DNA of 64,000 bases, taken from positions 4,919,661 to 4,983,660 of the forward strand of contig OX359250.1 of assembly GCA_947179485.1 (NCBI GenBank), written 5' to 3'. The stretch is from Allacma fusca. Lineage: Eukaryota > Arthropoda > Collembola > Symphypleona > Sminthuridae. The position numbers and the translations under genes are program-made. Positions 16,126-28,562 of this stretch are shown here, one piece after another; position 1 is the stretch's first letter; each line of letters opens with the position of its first letter. The notes below the pieces were generated by a model, which saw nothing but the letters and a program-made list of their open reading frames with translations, had not been told where the DNA came from and did no database searches.

Positions 16126-18538
16126 ATAAGGTAGACATGGTAGCGGACCCCGTTAAATAGGTTTAATATGTATTTCTAAATCTGACGACACGGTTGCCAT
16201 TGAGTTTTAATCCGGAAGTTCTCACCCAGTCTCCGCTCGTGATTAACCATTATTGGGAAAAGCTTTCTCAGTAGTATGTAATTACTTGAGGGAGGGGTAC
16301 AAAATAAAAATTAGTAATTTAAAAAGCCAAAATTTAAAGATATCTGCTCTAGTGTATGTGCCTGTGCGTTAAATTTTTGTTACACATCTCAAAAAAGGAT
16401 TGAGAACAGCTCGTTGATGCCGTATTAAAGTCATCACGTTTTGAATACGCATGTAAAATTTTTGCTTAAATGTTACCGTATAAAGGGTATATTTTATAAT
16501 TTTCCGAAACTATAAAGAATCAAAAAAGGGTTGCATTCCGAGGAGAAAGTTTAAGTTACGGAAGACTTTCTATATCTAAAGTTGTACTCCAAAGGGAGTG
16601 GTCCTTCGCGAACTAAAACGAGTTTGAACACGTATTTTGCATTCATTTGCTTGTTGCAAGTTGCAACCTGCAGAAAAAGTTGTTGAATATATTTTCTAAA
16701 GTATGGAAGCTATGGGGCGAAAAGATACATGTAAGAGGTCACAAGATCATGGAAATTGGTTCAGGGGTTCGGAAGTTATACGAAATTTGTTGTTGAACGA
16801 TCAGGTGAAAGTAATTTATAGTAGCTACTTTTCGCGCAGCACGAATTTTTCAAAAACTGAAATTCCTCGAAACTGTTAGTCCGTGGACCAAAGACTCGTT
16901 GTAAAAACGCAGCCAACTGTATAGATGTCAGAAAGTCAATATTAGCACATAAAATTCATATCATAGCCCATCTGCGCATTGGTTGTTGGTTAGATTACAG
17001 GAAAAACTCGATATAACGGATTTCCAGGGGACCAGTAAAAGTTGTCCGCTATAAATAATTTCCGTTGTATGCAATAATTTTAGCATTGATTATATGGGAG
17101 CCGGACAAACAAATCTGTCCGGTGTAACTAAATTTCCGTTGTAGAGCCATCCGTTATATCGAGTATTTCCTGTACAAGAATGTGAAAATACATATTTAGG
17201 AAACCAAGCCCTTGCGTCACCTCAAAACTTCACAGGTGAGTTTATATAATACATGATTCAACTTGTCAACATGTCAAATTTGTTATTAACATTTAATATG
17301 ACAAGCAGGTTGAGGTGGGTGGGTAAGACAAATTGTGGCAGGGAGCCAGGGAGTGGTGAGTCTGGTGAGTAGTAGCGTAATGCCATCACGAAACGTTTTT
17401 ATAACTGTACTTAACGGATCTATTTTCTCAATATTTGTTTACTGGCCTAGATCAAGAATTGATGTCAAAATATGGAATAAATTCGAGATTTCTTGGTTTG
17501 CCATTGCTGGGAAATAACATTTCTCGAATATTTTTCAGTACTTCTCTATAGTAAATTTTGTGGGTTTTCCAGGAAGCTTTCGTACAGGTCACTACGCTGA
17601 GATTGCACATGACAATTATATAGAAACAGAAAAGGTTTGGAAACTGATCTTTAGAAACAACAGTGTGGGAGTACCGGAGAAGACAGAATTTATAAGCTTT
17701 TCATTTTTTTATGGATGATCTGGCGTTCATCAAAATATTTTGGGACACTGACTTGTAGCAAATGTCATGGGGCTTCATTTGAGTCCAATTTCAAGGAAAC
17801 CTGTCGGGACGGACAACGCGAATAGGACCGTCACTTTGTACGAAAATAGACATTAGGCCCAGTATCCGTACCCTCAATACGTTCGTACCGGTTCGCCTGG
17901 GCTCATTCTTTGGAGTCCACTGAATGCCCATCCTCCAAAACTAATGATTAGGTCTTAGCTGTTTTAGGAGCGAAGCGAAGTTGAACGACCAAGACCCTAT
18001 TGTGGATGTTGTTAAGGCAGATTTAGCCTAGAATATTTTATAGACGAGGAAGGTATAAAACTTCTCTCAACGCTCCAACTAGAAGCAATGGTAAACGAGA
18101 AATTGACGGCCTTGCTAATTCAACAATAAGAAATGTACGGGTCAAGCACTATGACACTCCGAAACAAGGAAAAGTGTGAGTGAACTATAAAGTAATTGTA
18201 TCAGGCATGTACCCGTACAGTCATTAAACGAAAGAACGATGAATTGAAAATTGAAATGATTAGTGTAAATAATATGTAATTAATGAAAACAGTTAGAGTA
18301 TTCCAAAAATCTGGATCAGACCAGACCATTCCGTCACACGTTTCAGGAAACTACTATTTTTTACAAGAAAATGGTGGGTTAACACTGTTAACCCATCACA
18401 CTCCAGTCAAAAATCTTAACGGCCAGCACAAATTATTAAATTCCAAAATAATGTAGGTAATGCCAATGCATATAATAAACGCTCATTAATGTTCAACGTA
18501 CACAAAATAAAAAAGCAAATAAAACAGTAAATACAATA
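16126..18538. other. spacer between the unrecognised gene and the RRM gene
   Basis: No gene is supported. It contains the pogo/Tigger-like MITE at 16998-17172. A 60-codon frame at 17335-17517 has no ATG of its own and no recognisable similarity. About 17955-18000 has a small inverted repeat around GAGCGAAGCGAAG, a motif also found near 26640 and 27185. Confidence 0.5.
16998..17172. mobile_element. pogo/Tigger-like MITE
   Basis: A 175-bp element with inverted ends of about 24 bp: CAGGAAAAACTCGATATAAC at the left, and CAGGAAATACTCGATATAAC as the reverse complement of the right. It is flanked by TA dinucleotides (16996-16997 and 17173-17174). The CTCGATATAACGGA terminal motif and TA target site are characteristic of pogo/Tigger members of the Tc1/mariner superfamily. 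A second inverted pair (TCCGTTGTA, TTGTCCG) lies just inside. There is no coding capacity. Confidence 0.85.
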
Positions 18539-18611
18539 TTTAATCAAATGAAAATTCGGAGGAATAACAAGAAATCATTTTACAATATGATCAGGTTTAA
18601 ACTGTTAAAAA

Positions 18612-21279
18612 CTAATCGGAATCATCATCCTCCTCCTCATCGTCATCATCGTCGTCATCATCATCATCATCGTCGTCGTCATCATCGTCACCTCCCTCTT
18701 CACCCTCAACCTGAAAGCAGTCGGTATCACAGTTACACAAGAATTTCAGAAATTTCCAAATACCAAAGTGATAGCCAAGGCCAAATACCAAATTGTAATG
18801 CATTATACAGCAACTTTCACCTATGCACTCAGAATTTATGAATAAAGGAATGAAACTACTGACTAGTTTACAAAAACTACTAAATATGTACAACTTTCAT
18901 GTACAGCAGTAAGGGTTAAACATAATTACCTCTTCATCATCATCGTCATCCTCGTCGTCTTCCTCATCATCATCGTCATCATCCTCGTCTATTTGCAAAG
19001 CTCCGACTTCGCTTTCACCTTCTTCATCGTCGTCTTCATCCTCATCATCGTCATCTTCATCAATCTGAGTTTGAAGAAGAGTACTTTTCTTCGAGGACTG
19101 TTCGACCTTTAGGACTTGCTTTGGAGTTGCCACTTTCTTTCCAGTAGCTGTTTCCTTCTTTGTCGTATCAACTGCTCCAGACTCATTCTTAACTTGTTTT
19201 GCAGGTGTTGCTACTTCTTTCTTGATGTCCTGCTCGGCTGCAGCTGCACTATCAGCTGACAATTTCTCACTCTGGGATACGCGCCTGAACCGCATGACCA
19301 ATGATTTACCTTCCAAAACAGTGGAACTGTTACTAATAAATGCCTCGAGTGCTTCCTCTGCAGACTCAAACGCCACAAACGCAAATTTTCCTTGGACACT
19401 AAAATAATTGACCAAAAATAAATTAAAAACTGATATTTGTATAGACCTTCTATACATAATACATTACACTATATGTTAATATAAAAGTTAATATCATGGA
19501 AGGAAAAAACATACGCAATTTTAGGATTATGTCTGCGAGGGTTCATTATATTAGATGCCTTAGGGAACGCAGTACGTAAAATTTCCCTAGTTACATTGTC
19601 TTCCAAGTTAGTTACGTAGAGTGTAAATGGGTCAATTAAGTCAGCTGCCGAAGTTAGATGATGATCACCTTCCGCTTTCTCTTCCACCTTCAACAAAAAA
19701 AACACAACAATTATGATCACATTACACGCCTAAATTATTTTATAGTAGTTAAGAGATATACCGTCAATTTGCCCCCGTTAAACTTAATGTTTCTAATTGC
19801 TTGCACTTCTTTCTTCACATCGGTACCAGGTTTGAAGACCACTAAGAAATGTCTGGGCTCAACGGGTTTGTTGAAAACGGTACTTTCAATACTTGAACTC
19901 CACTTGTGTACAAGTTCCTGAGTAACTACAGCGTCAGGGAGTTTGATAGTAAAAACTCGACCAGTCTGATTCAATTTTTGTTCAGCTTCCAGGGCTCTTT
20001 GGCAGTCTTCCTTCGTGCGAACATTTTTGCTGAGTTTCTATTGAACAAACAAAGCAAAGTTACTCCCCCGATTTTTAACTACCCCTCCAAAATTAATGAC
20101 TGCAGTGCAGAGAAATGACTACAGTAGCTTACAGCTTGAAGACGTTGGAAGCGATTCTTCTTCTTTCCTTTAACTTGCTGATTTTTCTTCTGCTTCTGTT
20201 GAGACTGACCGGCTGGCTTAGCTTGCTGGTTCTTGCCCTTAGTGATGGCTTTGGATTTTGGGTCAACTTTCTTTAAGTTAGCCTTCGGATTTGGATTAGC
20301 AGCACCATTCTTCTTACCCTTGCCCTCACCACCTGGAACCACCTCGATTTTCATTGGAGGTTTACCTCGGTTCAGACTCGCACTTATTCCCTGTGGAGCC
20401 GGCTTAGGCTTCGGCACAAATTTTTGCATTTTCTGAGGCGAAGGTTTCCCCTGTCCAGGAGCCTACGGGTCACAACAAATCAATAATACCACCATTCCTA
20501 GACTTCTTCCCCAATTCATGCGTGACAGGACTTAAATACATATCGCAACCAAGAGTTCCTCTTATTTAAACAATTTCAACCCTAATTTGTAGCAAAACCC
20601 CTCAAATCTTTGGGGTCCAGTCAGTACACAAATATTGAAATATGTCATCAGGGTGGTTTTTACTATGTACTGTGCAGACGGAATAGTCATTATAGCAAAA
20701 CACAACAAACAATCCTAACGGCAATGTCCACAACCGCGTGGTAGTGGTATCAGCAACGTGAACTAGTCTCTGCCATTACACTTGCCATGCCGCCGCTTGC
20801 CGCCTACCATAACCCACCAACCCTATTGGTTTCGTCTCCTTCAATTCTTCAATAATTCCCTTAAAATTCCTCCAACATCAAACCGAAACAAGTTCAGCAA
20901 ACTATAAAAGGTCATCCCAATTCCAACAATACAATACTCAAATTATTTCTCCCCATTATCATCTGTTCAAAAAATGTACGGGAATGAATTTATTATTTGG
21001 TAACTTATCGGATTAAATCCTACCACATATGAATCTTAAGATGACGCACTTCACATGAATCTTAAAATGATGTACTTCACATGAATCTTAAAATGATGTA
21101 CTTCACATGAATCTGAACTACACCATCTTATGAATCAATTCACGGGACAATATCAAATACTGACAAAACCCAAACGGTACATACTCATACATACTGGAGG
21201 ACACTACGAGGCGCTTAAAATGCCAAAAAAATGAAACAGAGAGGAAAAATATTACCTTGCGTTTATTCTCCGCGACCAT
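18612..21279 (-). CDS. nucleolin/Modulo-like RNA-binding protein (spliced)
   Basis: Probable nucleolar RNA-binding protein. Exons on the minus strand: 21279-21256, 20462-20133, 20037-19762, 19687-19515, 19398-18930, 18710-18612. They join in frame with GT-AG borders to 456 aa. The order is a short N-terminus (MVAENKRK), a Lys/Gln/Pro-rich basic region to about aa 118, a first divergent RRM (about 145-210, starting RVFTIKLP), a second RRM (about 229-305, with LYVTNL as RNP2 and KFAFVAF as RNP1), a Lys/Ser/Thr-rich linker, and a tail of about 80 residues that is almost all Asp and Glu. Nucleolin has acidic tracts before its RRMs, whereas here they follow them. Drosophila Modulo is a comparable insect protein, so orthology is uncertain. 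A minus-strand ATTAAA lies about 70 bases past the stop. Confidence 0.85.
20980..21120. repeat. 26-bp tandem repeat
   Basis: Two identical 26-bp units (21054-21079 and 21080-21105) starting CATGAATCTTAAAATGATG are preceded by a diverged unit and followed by a partial one. They lie in the first intron of the RRM gene. Confidence 0.9.
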
Positions 21280-22758
21280 GATGACTTTGTAGGTTGATAT
21301 TCACGATGGGTCAATTCAATAATACGAAAAGGTTCTTGATTTCAAAAATACGATTTCCTTGTGTAGTAATCCTCACTTCTAACTACGTTCAGCCACAGTC
21401 GACTATCAACTATTTCTTCTGGAGGAACGAACAAGTATTAATTGAACTTAAATTGTGGCTTGGAGGGCTATACACTACAGCACCAGGGCTCTTGCAGTCT
21501 GTGGAAATAATAAGTAACTATCCACAAGTACTTATGCACATGTAGTTGAGTCTTATTACAGGAGTGAGCATGTGAGAGGTTCCCGTTCCCGTCGTTAAAA
21601 CGCATGCAGTTCCATGCTTTTGACTATTACTAGTACTTATATATTACTGCGCTTGGTTTGGTAGTAAGCATATGAAATGTATGTGTTGAGGACAAAAGCC
21701 GTGTGGGGAATTGGGAAATGCGTGCTTGATTTCCACGCCGTCGTCCCAGTCTCAGTGTAGGTAAGGAATATGGCGGCGTTGAGACGACCCAAGGAAGACT
21801 TGACGCCGGCCGATCTGCTCCGGTGACAATGAGGGCTCCCACAGGAAATCTATAACATTTCAGGCGCAACTTTTCAAGTCTTCAAGTCTCATCAATTTAA
21901 CAGAAAAAAAAAAGTTTTTCTCTTTTCAATTTGATAGGATTTGTGTTCCTCCAGGAGAGAGTCGAGATCTAGAGTAATTATTAATTGTAGAATAAAATAG
22001 GGAAGTCGGATTCCTCGGGAGTAGTTAATTTATGAGCTCAAGTGGAGGACTGGTGCTGTTCCAATAGAAAATGCTAACAGTTGTTAAAATGACTTTAAAT
22101 AACGTACTCTTGTTTTTAAATAAAATCTGGAATTGTGTGTGTTATTTCGTGAAAAAGAATGGAAGACAGGTATTTTTAGCGTTCTTTCCTTAGTTAAGTA
22201 CGTAATGAGAATTGTCATTGTGGTCGTGAGTGGTTCTAGACTGTTTGGGGGGAATGAGAAGGCCAAATGTGAAATCTAAATGAGGAATACTATTTTTGAA
22301 GTGAGACAGTGAGGGGATCGCCGTGTATACTCCCAGAGGATAAATGAACTTCCCAGGTCAACATTTCCGATAGAAGCACACGTATAGTTACTCCCGATAT
22401 GCCTGTGTATTTATACTCAGGGTTTGAGCCCAACCTGACCTGACCTAACATATGAAAAAACATTGCATTATTCCTGCCCCCTCCCTCCCTCCCTCCCTCC
22501 CAGGAGTATAAGCTGAGTCATTCCAGCCCGGTTTGGTCAGGATGGGTTAGTAGGAAGCTTCGAAAATACGCTGAGAGTATTCCTGTACGTTGTGTACTTC
22601 TGAGGGAAATGTTGACCTGGGGAGTAACTATACGTATCCTTTGAGTGCATACGGTGACCACGGCACTGCCGAAACTTCAACCCTAAAGAGGTAATTATTG
22701 TAGATGAGCGGTAGAGGAATGAAATATTATTATTTGTTGCTCCTTGGAATTACTACAG
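21280..22758. other. spacer between divergent genes, probable promoter region
   Basis: The RRM gene starts at 21279 on the minus strand and CTDNEP1 reads away on the plus strand, so this 1.5 kb probably holds both promoters and the missing CTDNEP1 first exon. A GTAAGG donor at about 21759 may end a 5' untranslated exon. An ATGGCGGCG frame at 21774 stops after 18 codons and does not splice in frame to the known exons. A CCCT tetranucleotide run lies at about 22484-22502. An inverted repeat (CCCAGGTCAACATTTCC at about 22349 and its complement at about 22604) marks a possible small element. Confidence 0.5.
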
Positions 22759-24726
22759 ATTTTACAACATCAGACAGTCAAGTACGAAGTGGTTCCTTTA
22801 AGTCCGTTGTCCAAGCACCGACTCAGCTTGGTCCGCAGAAAAGTTCTTGTATTAGATTTGGATGAGACGCTGATACATTCTCATCATGACGGTGTTCAAA
22901 GGTGAGACTTTACTGGGCTGGGTATTTGGATGATACAGAAGCTATGTATGTATATGTAGTTATGTGCTTAACGTGATGTTGTTAATAGGGAATATGAGCA
23001 GTAAAGGAAATTGAAAGGATTGTTGTTTTTTGGGATAAATTCAGATCTGGTCGAGTATAATTATAATATTGATACATTAATATTTTTGAGAAATCACTTC
23101 GAAGTTTTTGTCATAGATATGTTTTAGATATTGATAGAGATGTCGGTTTTGAAGGAGATTGGAAGATGTAGTGTTGATTAGAATGGAGTTAGTCAGTTTA
23201 TGATTACTTTTGTATACAGGCAAACGGTGAAACCGGGAACGCCACCGGATTTTATACTCAAAGTGACGATCGAGCGGCACCCCGTTCGATTTTTTGTCCA
23301 TAAGCGACCACATGTTGATTACTTCTTGGATGTGGTCAGCCAGTGGTATGAACTAGTTGTCTTCACTGCCAGCATGGAGATTTACGGAGCCGGTAATGAC
23401 CTATTTGACATGTTGCAAAATTATCAGTTCGTTTTTATTATTTATTTTGTTCGGGTCGTTGTATTGGATCTGAGCTTATGCCATGACCGTGAAGTAAAAT
23501 CATCAAGCAAGTATAAACAAATCGACTTAATAATTTTAAGGTCGTCGATTTATGGTGATGTGATTTCACCATTGTAATGTTTATAAAGGTGTTGCGGACA
23601 AATTGGACAACAACCGGAAAATACTACAAACTCGTTACTATCGGCAGCACTGTACCCTTGATCTAGGATCCTACACCAAAGACCTATCAAATATATCACA
23701 CGACCTCAGCTCTATTTTCATCTTGGATAATAGTCCTGGTGCTTATCGGAGCTATCCGGGTAATTTTAGCACTTATTGTTATTTTAGTCACGAATCAATA
23801 ATATGGAAATCAATTTGAAGTCCATGATTTTTAACCATGACGTATGACATCCACCTCTGCGAATGAAATGAAGGCTGACTTAGTAAAGATTGGAGTAGTA
23901 CTGTGTACTACTCCCTCTCAAAGTCAGATATTTGAACTTCTTCTAAAAGAACTTCTTCTATGGGATGCGATGTCCAATGTTTCTAATGGAAACAACATTA
24001 TGATTACTACAATCGTGTACTCAATACTCGTATTGTCGTATTTGCTGTACACCTCACAATGTCTACTTATTTGATGTTAAAGTTAATACTTTAAACCTGC
24101 CAAGGAATATATGTACTGACTTTTCCAGCTGCTATGTATTTCATGCTCAGTTCTTGTTTGCATGTAAATCGGAACAGTAATGCTTAATTTTTTCTGACAT
24201 CGTTACTGCTGCTCTTTCCTTTTAGCCAATGCAATGCCAATCAAGTCATGGTTTTCGGATCCCAGCGATACAGCATTGTTGAATCTCCTCCCTGTATTAG
24301 ATGCGTTGAGGTATGTAAATTTTATTCACTGTTGGCATTTACAGTACAGATTAGTTGCTTCCTGAGATTTTCATCGTGACCCATTGCCTGTATCCATCTG
24401 AGTTGCCTATTGCCACATGGTAGAAACTGTCTTTACCGACAAAACACTAAAAATGTTTGTATAACATATTATTTAAACGTGCGTGCTTCAAATGGTAAGC
24501 GTGATTATGTCAGAAGTAACTAATGTCTAGGTTATGACCTAATGTATAATGGGTAGTAGTACTTAAATAAGAAATTGGTTCCCTCGGAAATACTTTGGTA
24601 TCTATTCATACTTAAGTCAAGAGGAGAATGAACTGGAATATGTATAAAATTCTATGTTTCCACAGGTTTACACAGGATGTACGAAGCGTTTTATCTCGGA
24701 ACCTCCATATTCACCGGCCCTGGTGA
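22759..24726 (+). CDS. CTDNEP1: CTD nuclear envelope phosphatase 1 (Dullard), 5' exon not found
   Basis: HAD-family Ser/Thr phosphatase of the nuclear envelope and ER. It is known to dephosphorylate lipin and to act on BMP signalling. Exons: 22759-22901, 23220-23392, 23589-23759, 24226-24310, 24666-24726, joined in frame to 210 codons ending RNLHIHRPW-stop. The catalytic DLDET motif of the FCP/SCP family is present ([13 protein letters not shown]), followed by [11 protein letters not shown], the [20 protein letters not shown] block, [23 protein letters not shown] and [12 protein letters not shown], in family order. Known members have about 240-250 residues, so roughly 30-35 N-terminal residues, containing the membrane anchor, are missing. 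They should come from an upstream exon ending in phase 0 before 22759, which I could not locate. Confidence 0.93.
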
Positions 24727-27700
24727 TTTGGCAGAGAAAGTGGCTACGTTTAAACCCCTCGAATGCATTTCTACCCCACCCTACCATATAAAACAGTACT
24801 GTAATATTAATTATCTGATAAGGCGTGTTATTGTCGATGTTTATATTGTATATACCTACAAATAGCTATATTATACTCAATAATAATTGGTTATGTTAAA
24901 TTATTCCTGTACTTACTAATTAAATGCAAGCAATGCTTGCCAAAATACAACATTAGTCATTGATTTTCGAGTATTTTCGTATAATTTGTTGAATATATAC
25001 GTTGCTTACACTTTACAATTTTACATGCAAGCATTTCCCAACTACGATGTTACCAACTTTTAAATTCATCAGTCCTAGAATATTTCATTATACTGGGTTA
25101 GCAAGTCCTTGTTTTGCGGTTGCATTCCATTGGGTTATAGTTACCGGGCGTTATCGACTCATTCACTTATATCACCTAAAAACCGGCATTCTCGAAACCA
25201 CTTTTGGCGATATATCGTATATCGCCAACTTGAAAGTAATAATCAGTAATACCCATGTAGAAATCATGTGGTATAACAATAGCAACAATTTTTAAGGTCG
25301 ATCGTCAATACTCATTGCGAAAATTATGTGTGGAAGGCAAAAATGATAAAACTTGGGGATACTTCACAAGATTAAAATCTAGTTGGGACTAACTAAAACT
25401 CGAAGTTACGATACGTGGCGAGTAACTGTATCAAATTAATAATGGGACGTTCACGTATGGCGCAAACAGCTGGGGTAGGGGTTCAAGACGTCGTTTGTAA
25501 ATGTTTGCATATACATATGTACGTATACTTTCTGGAGACAGAAATAAGTTGGCGATTGTATGCGAGGTCAATTGCCAAACATGATATAGCACTATATAAT
25601 GTACACTGAAAACATTCCTTGTTATTCAATGTTAAATCGGTGCGTAAGGTTAAAATAATAATGAATTTTGGCCTGGAAAGTTTGAGTTTCGGTTATATGA
25701 TAGGTCAAAGACCGCGGATATAAGAAAAATAGATTTTAATAAAACGTCTTTGCATCCCCATCTTTACGAGTTTTCCAAGTTTAACATCATTTGATAGAAA
25801 TAACTACTTCTTTCGGAAATCGGAAAAGAAGATTGTAGTCACAATTTTTGTATTTTACTTTGATTTTTGATTCCAATCAGTGAAACGTAGACCAATACCA
25901 AGTGATACTGGCTGACAATGATTGAATAAATGCTCATAAAACTCACATCTTTCGATTTACGAACATGCGTTCAGATTTTGTGGTTAAATCTTGCTCATCT
26001 CTTTTGCAGCCTGTACAATATAAAATATTCCATGTACTTAGTGACCTCATAATGTGCTGGTTTGAAAGCCCCTTTTTACCACAAATGAAGTGTCCAACAA
26101 AATCCTGACATTCCTGACTTTGCTCCACTACCTTGAAGCCCGTATCGAGAGTTTTTAGCCAGAGGGTTGTGACAAATTTGGAAAAATCAGGAAGCAAACT
26201 TATTATAAGGCATAGAGAATGGAATAATATTTTGCCATTTTTATTTACTAGAGTAATAAAATATTTTTCAGGCACTATGTATATACTTCATTAATTTTGG
26301 TTCGTTTTTTTTTTACAATCGAATATAAATTCTCATTCATGTGTGAGTTCATACGGCGTCTACCGGTTCATGGAACATATATAGAGTTTAATGTAAGCGA
26401 CAAATCCGACTATAGATGGCACAGGCTTCACTTCCTAATTGTACGACCTATGTATTTGCATGTGTTCATACGTGACCTAATATAATTTTGAGATTCTTCT
26501 TCAACAACAACAGGTTTCTTACTTTTGACCTAAACTATCTGTATATCCCTATAAAAAATTTGAACGGCCTCGTCTGGTTGGTTTGGCAGTTTCGTCAGAA
26601 AACAGTCAGAACCAGTCAAGTTGACACCGCTTCCAGCTTCGCTTCGCACCTACAAATTTATGGTGTAAGTTACACACGCTTTGAGCATAAAAATCTTATT
26701 AATTCTAGTTCATAGTCTGCAATGTTTGATGCAATTATTATTCTGTTGAGGAACTCCAATACACAATGCCTTTGTATATGCATCATACGTATATGTAGTA
26801 ACAAGTAAAAATCATCTGTCATCGGTTGGAAAGCAGTTTTAAAGACCGTTTTTGAAAAACGGTCTCAACAGAAAAATGAGGATATCCTTACTGGACATTG
26901 AATCTTGCTTGACAGCATTAAGACAGAAATGATGTAAACCCATGAGTTGTGTAAGTAAGTGCACAACAACAAAATTTCAACATTTCATTCGTCCCTTCAT
27001 ATAAATCAAATACTTGTGTTCTGTTATAAAAAGTTTACGAACTAATTTGTTTAGAACTCATTTCGAAAAACATACCTGGATTAAGTTATACTGCAATCCT
27101 CAGTTAAACAAGCCGATGTTAACAAAAATTTCATTATTATTTATTTTACAAAATGGTTCATTTTATTCGGTCTATTAGTTTTTAGGGGCGAAGCGAAGCG
27201 GCGAATGTCTGGGTTTCTGGTTGTCTGTCCGGTTGGTAGCTGCCGAATCAAAAAGAACACCGCAGGCAATTCAAATTTTTTGTAGGGACAAATTATGTAA
27301 AAAGTAAGAAGCCCATTGTTTTTTAAGGAGATCGGGGCAATGTAAAACGGTATGCCCAAAAACTCCATTCAACTTTAATAACGAACAAGACTCACAATCA
27401 GAATTTCCAGACCAAATATGAAAATGTTCTTCAACTTTAAGAAACAGTAGCAACCGCACTATCGAAAAGGTGTATTTCTTCGAAAACCGAATATTTTCCA
27501 AGCGTAAACCGTTTTCAACAAAACCGTAAATGTGAAAAACTGAAAACATAAACAAACTGAAACAAAAACATGGACGCTAGAACGAAAACTGAAATTTTCG
27601 GGTTTCCAGCCCTGATTCGATAAGCTATCGTCAACAATAATAACAGAAGATTTGACCGTGAAACAAAAACAAATAAAGTAAGTCGTTCACCTTGCTTCAG

Positions 27701-28562
27701 CATTCCAATTTCCAATATTCCAAACGTCGTCCAACCGTCACGAATATGACCACAGGATCTTCTTGAATCCATCAGTGTCATATTTCAAGTTCATTTCATA
27801 ATAGGACTAGTTTTAAATATTTTTTTGAATTACATGACCGGTCCCACTCTAGTTACACTACTGTATAAGAGGCAAGAGGCGTACTTTTGCGACAAAAACG
27901 TACAGCCTGCGCTTCCTTGTGCTGGGTTGGAGTATGTCAAGAAATTCATGAGAAAAAAATGGGGGACACTTGCATATTTCTTAGTCTTTTTATAGTAATT
28001 TATACGGCGGGGACTGTCCCGCCGGATATTCTAAAGTGTAAGAAATTACATGTCCATATGGGTACAAGCCCTAGCTGCTCAGGCTAATATTAAAGACACC
28101 TCTCGCGTGCATTATTTTTATGCAAAGAAAACAGAATCAATAATTTATTAGAATGAAATAATAATAATTACAACATTTAAAGAACCAACATCTTCCACAG
28201 ATGTTTTTAATATAGTTTTATTAATATCTTATCACCTTACATTAACGCTTTATGTGTAGATAATTAGACCAGTACTAAAAAAACAAGTTTGAGAGGATGG
28301 CTTCAGTTTTGAAACATGAATCACATACCTTAATATTGACTTTATATATGTATATATATACAATTATATACAAAGTAATTATATATAAGTATGATTATAT
28401 ATATACACACACTGAAGCTGCTGATTATGTATACTGGGGTAGAATGAACGTAGAGCTCAAAATTACAGGAAAATATTAATCAAAGGGAAGCTAAAAACCG
28501 AGTAGTACAAATATCAATAATAACCAAAGTTTCGAACAAAAACGTTTTCACAGAAGTCCAAA
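24727..28562. other. spacer between convergent genes
   Basis: 3' flanks of CTDNEP1 (plus) and of the FRRS1-like gene (minus). No gene is supported. Copies of a repeat containing GGGGCGAAGCGAAG occur inverted to each other at about 26570-26660 and 27175-27330. The second also resembles about 33230-33360. AT-rich simple sequence lies at about 28340-28410. A minus-strand frame of 110 codons at 25943-26275 has no recognisable similarity. TTTATT at 28217-28222 reads AATAAA on the minus strand and may end the FRRS1-like transcript. Confidence 0.5.

Noticed and set aside
18548-18841. His-rich plus-strand frame
   Set aside because: It is the opposite-strand reading of the GAT/GAC/GAA run that encodes the acidic tail of the RRM protein.
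21774-21830. ATGGCGGCG start as first exon of CTDNEP1
   Set aside because: The frame closes after 18 codons, it lacks the hydrophobic anchor expected, and its donor is in the wrong phase for the exon at 22759.
25943-26275. 110-codon minus-strand frame between CTDNEP1 and the FRRS1-like gene
   Set aside because: No similarity I recognise, no clear splice partners and no codon bias evidence. Possibly a decayed transposon fragment but not supportable.
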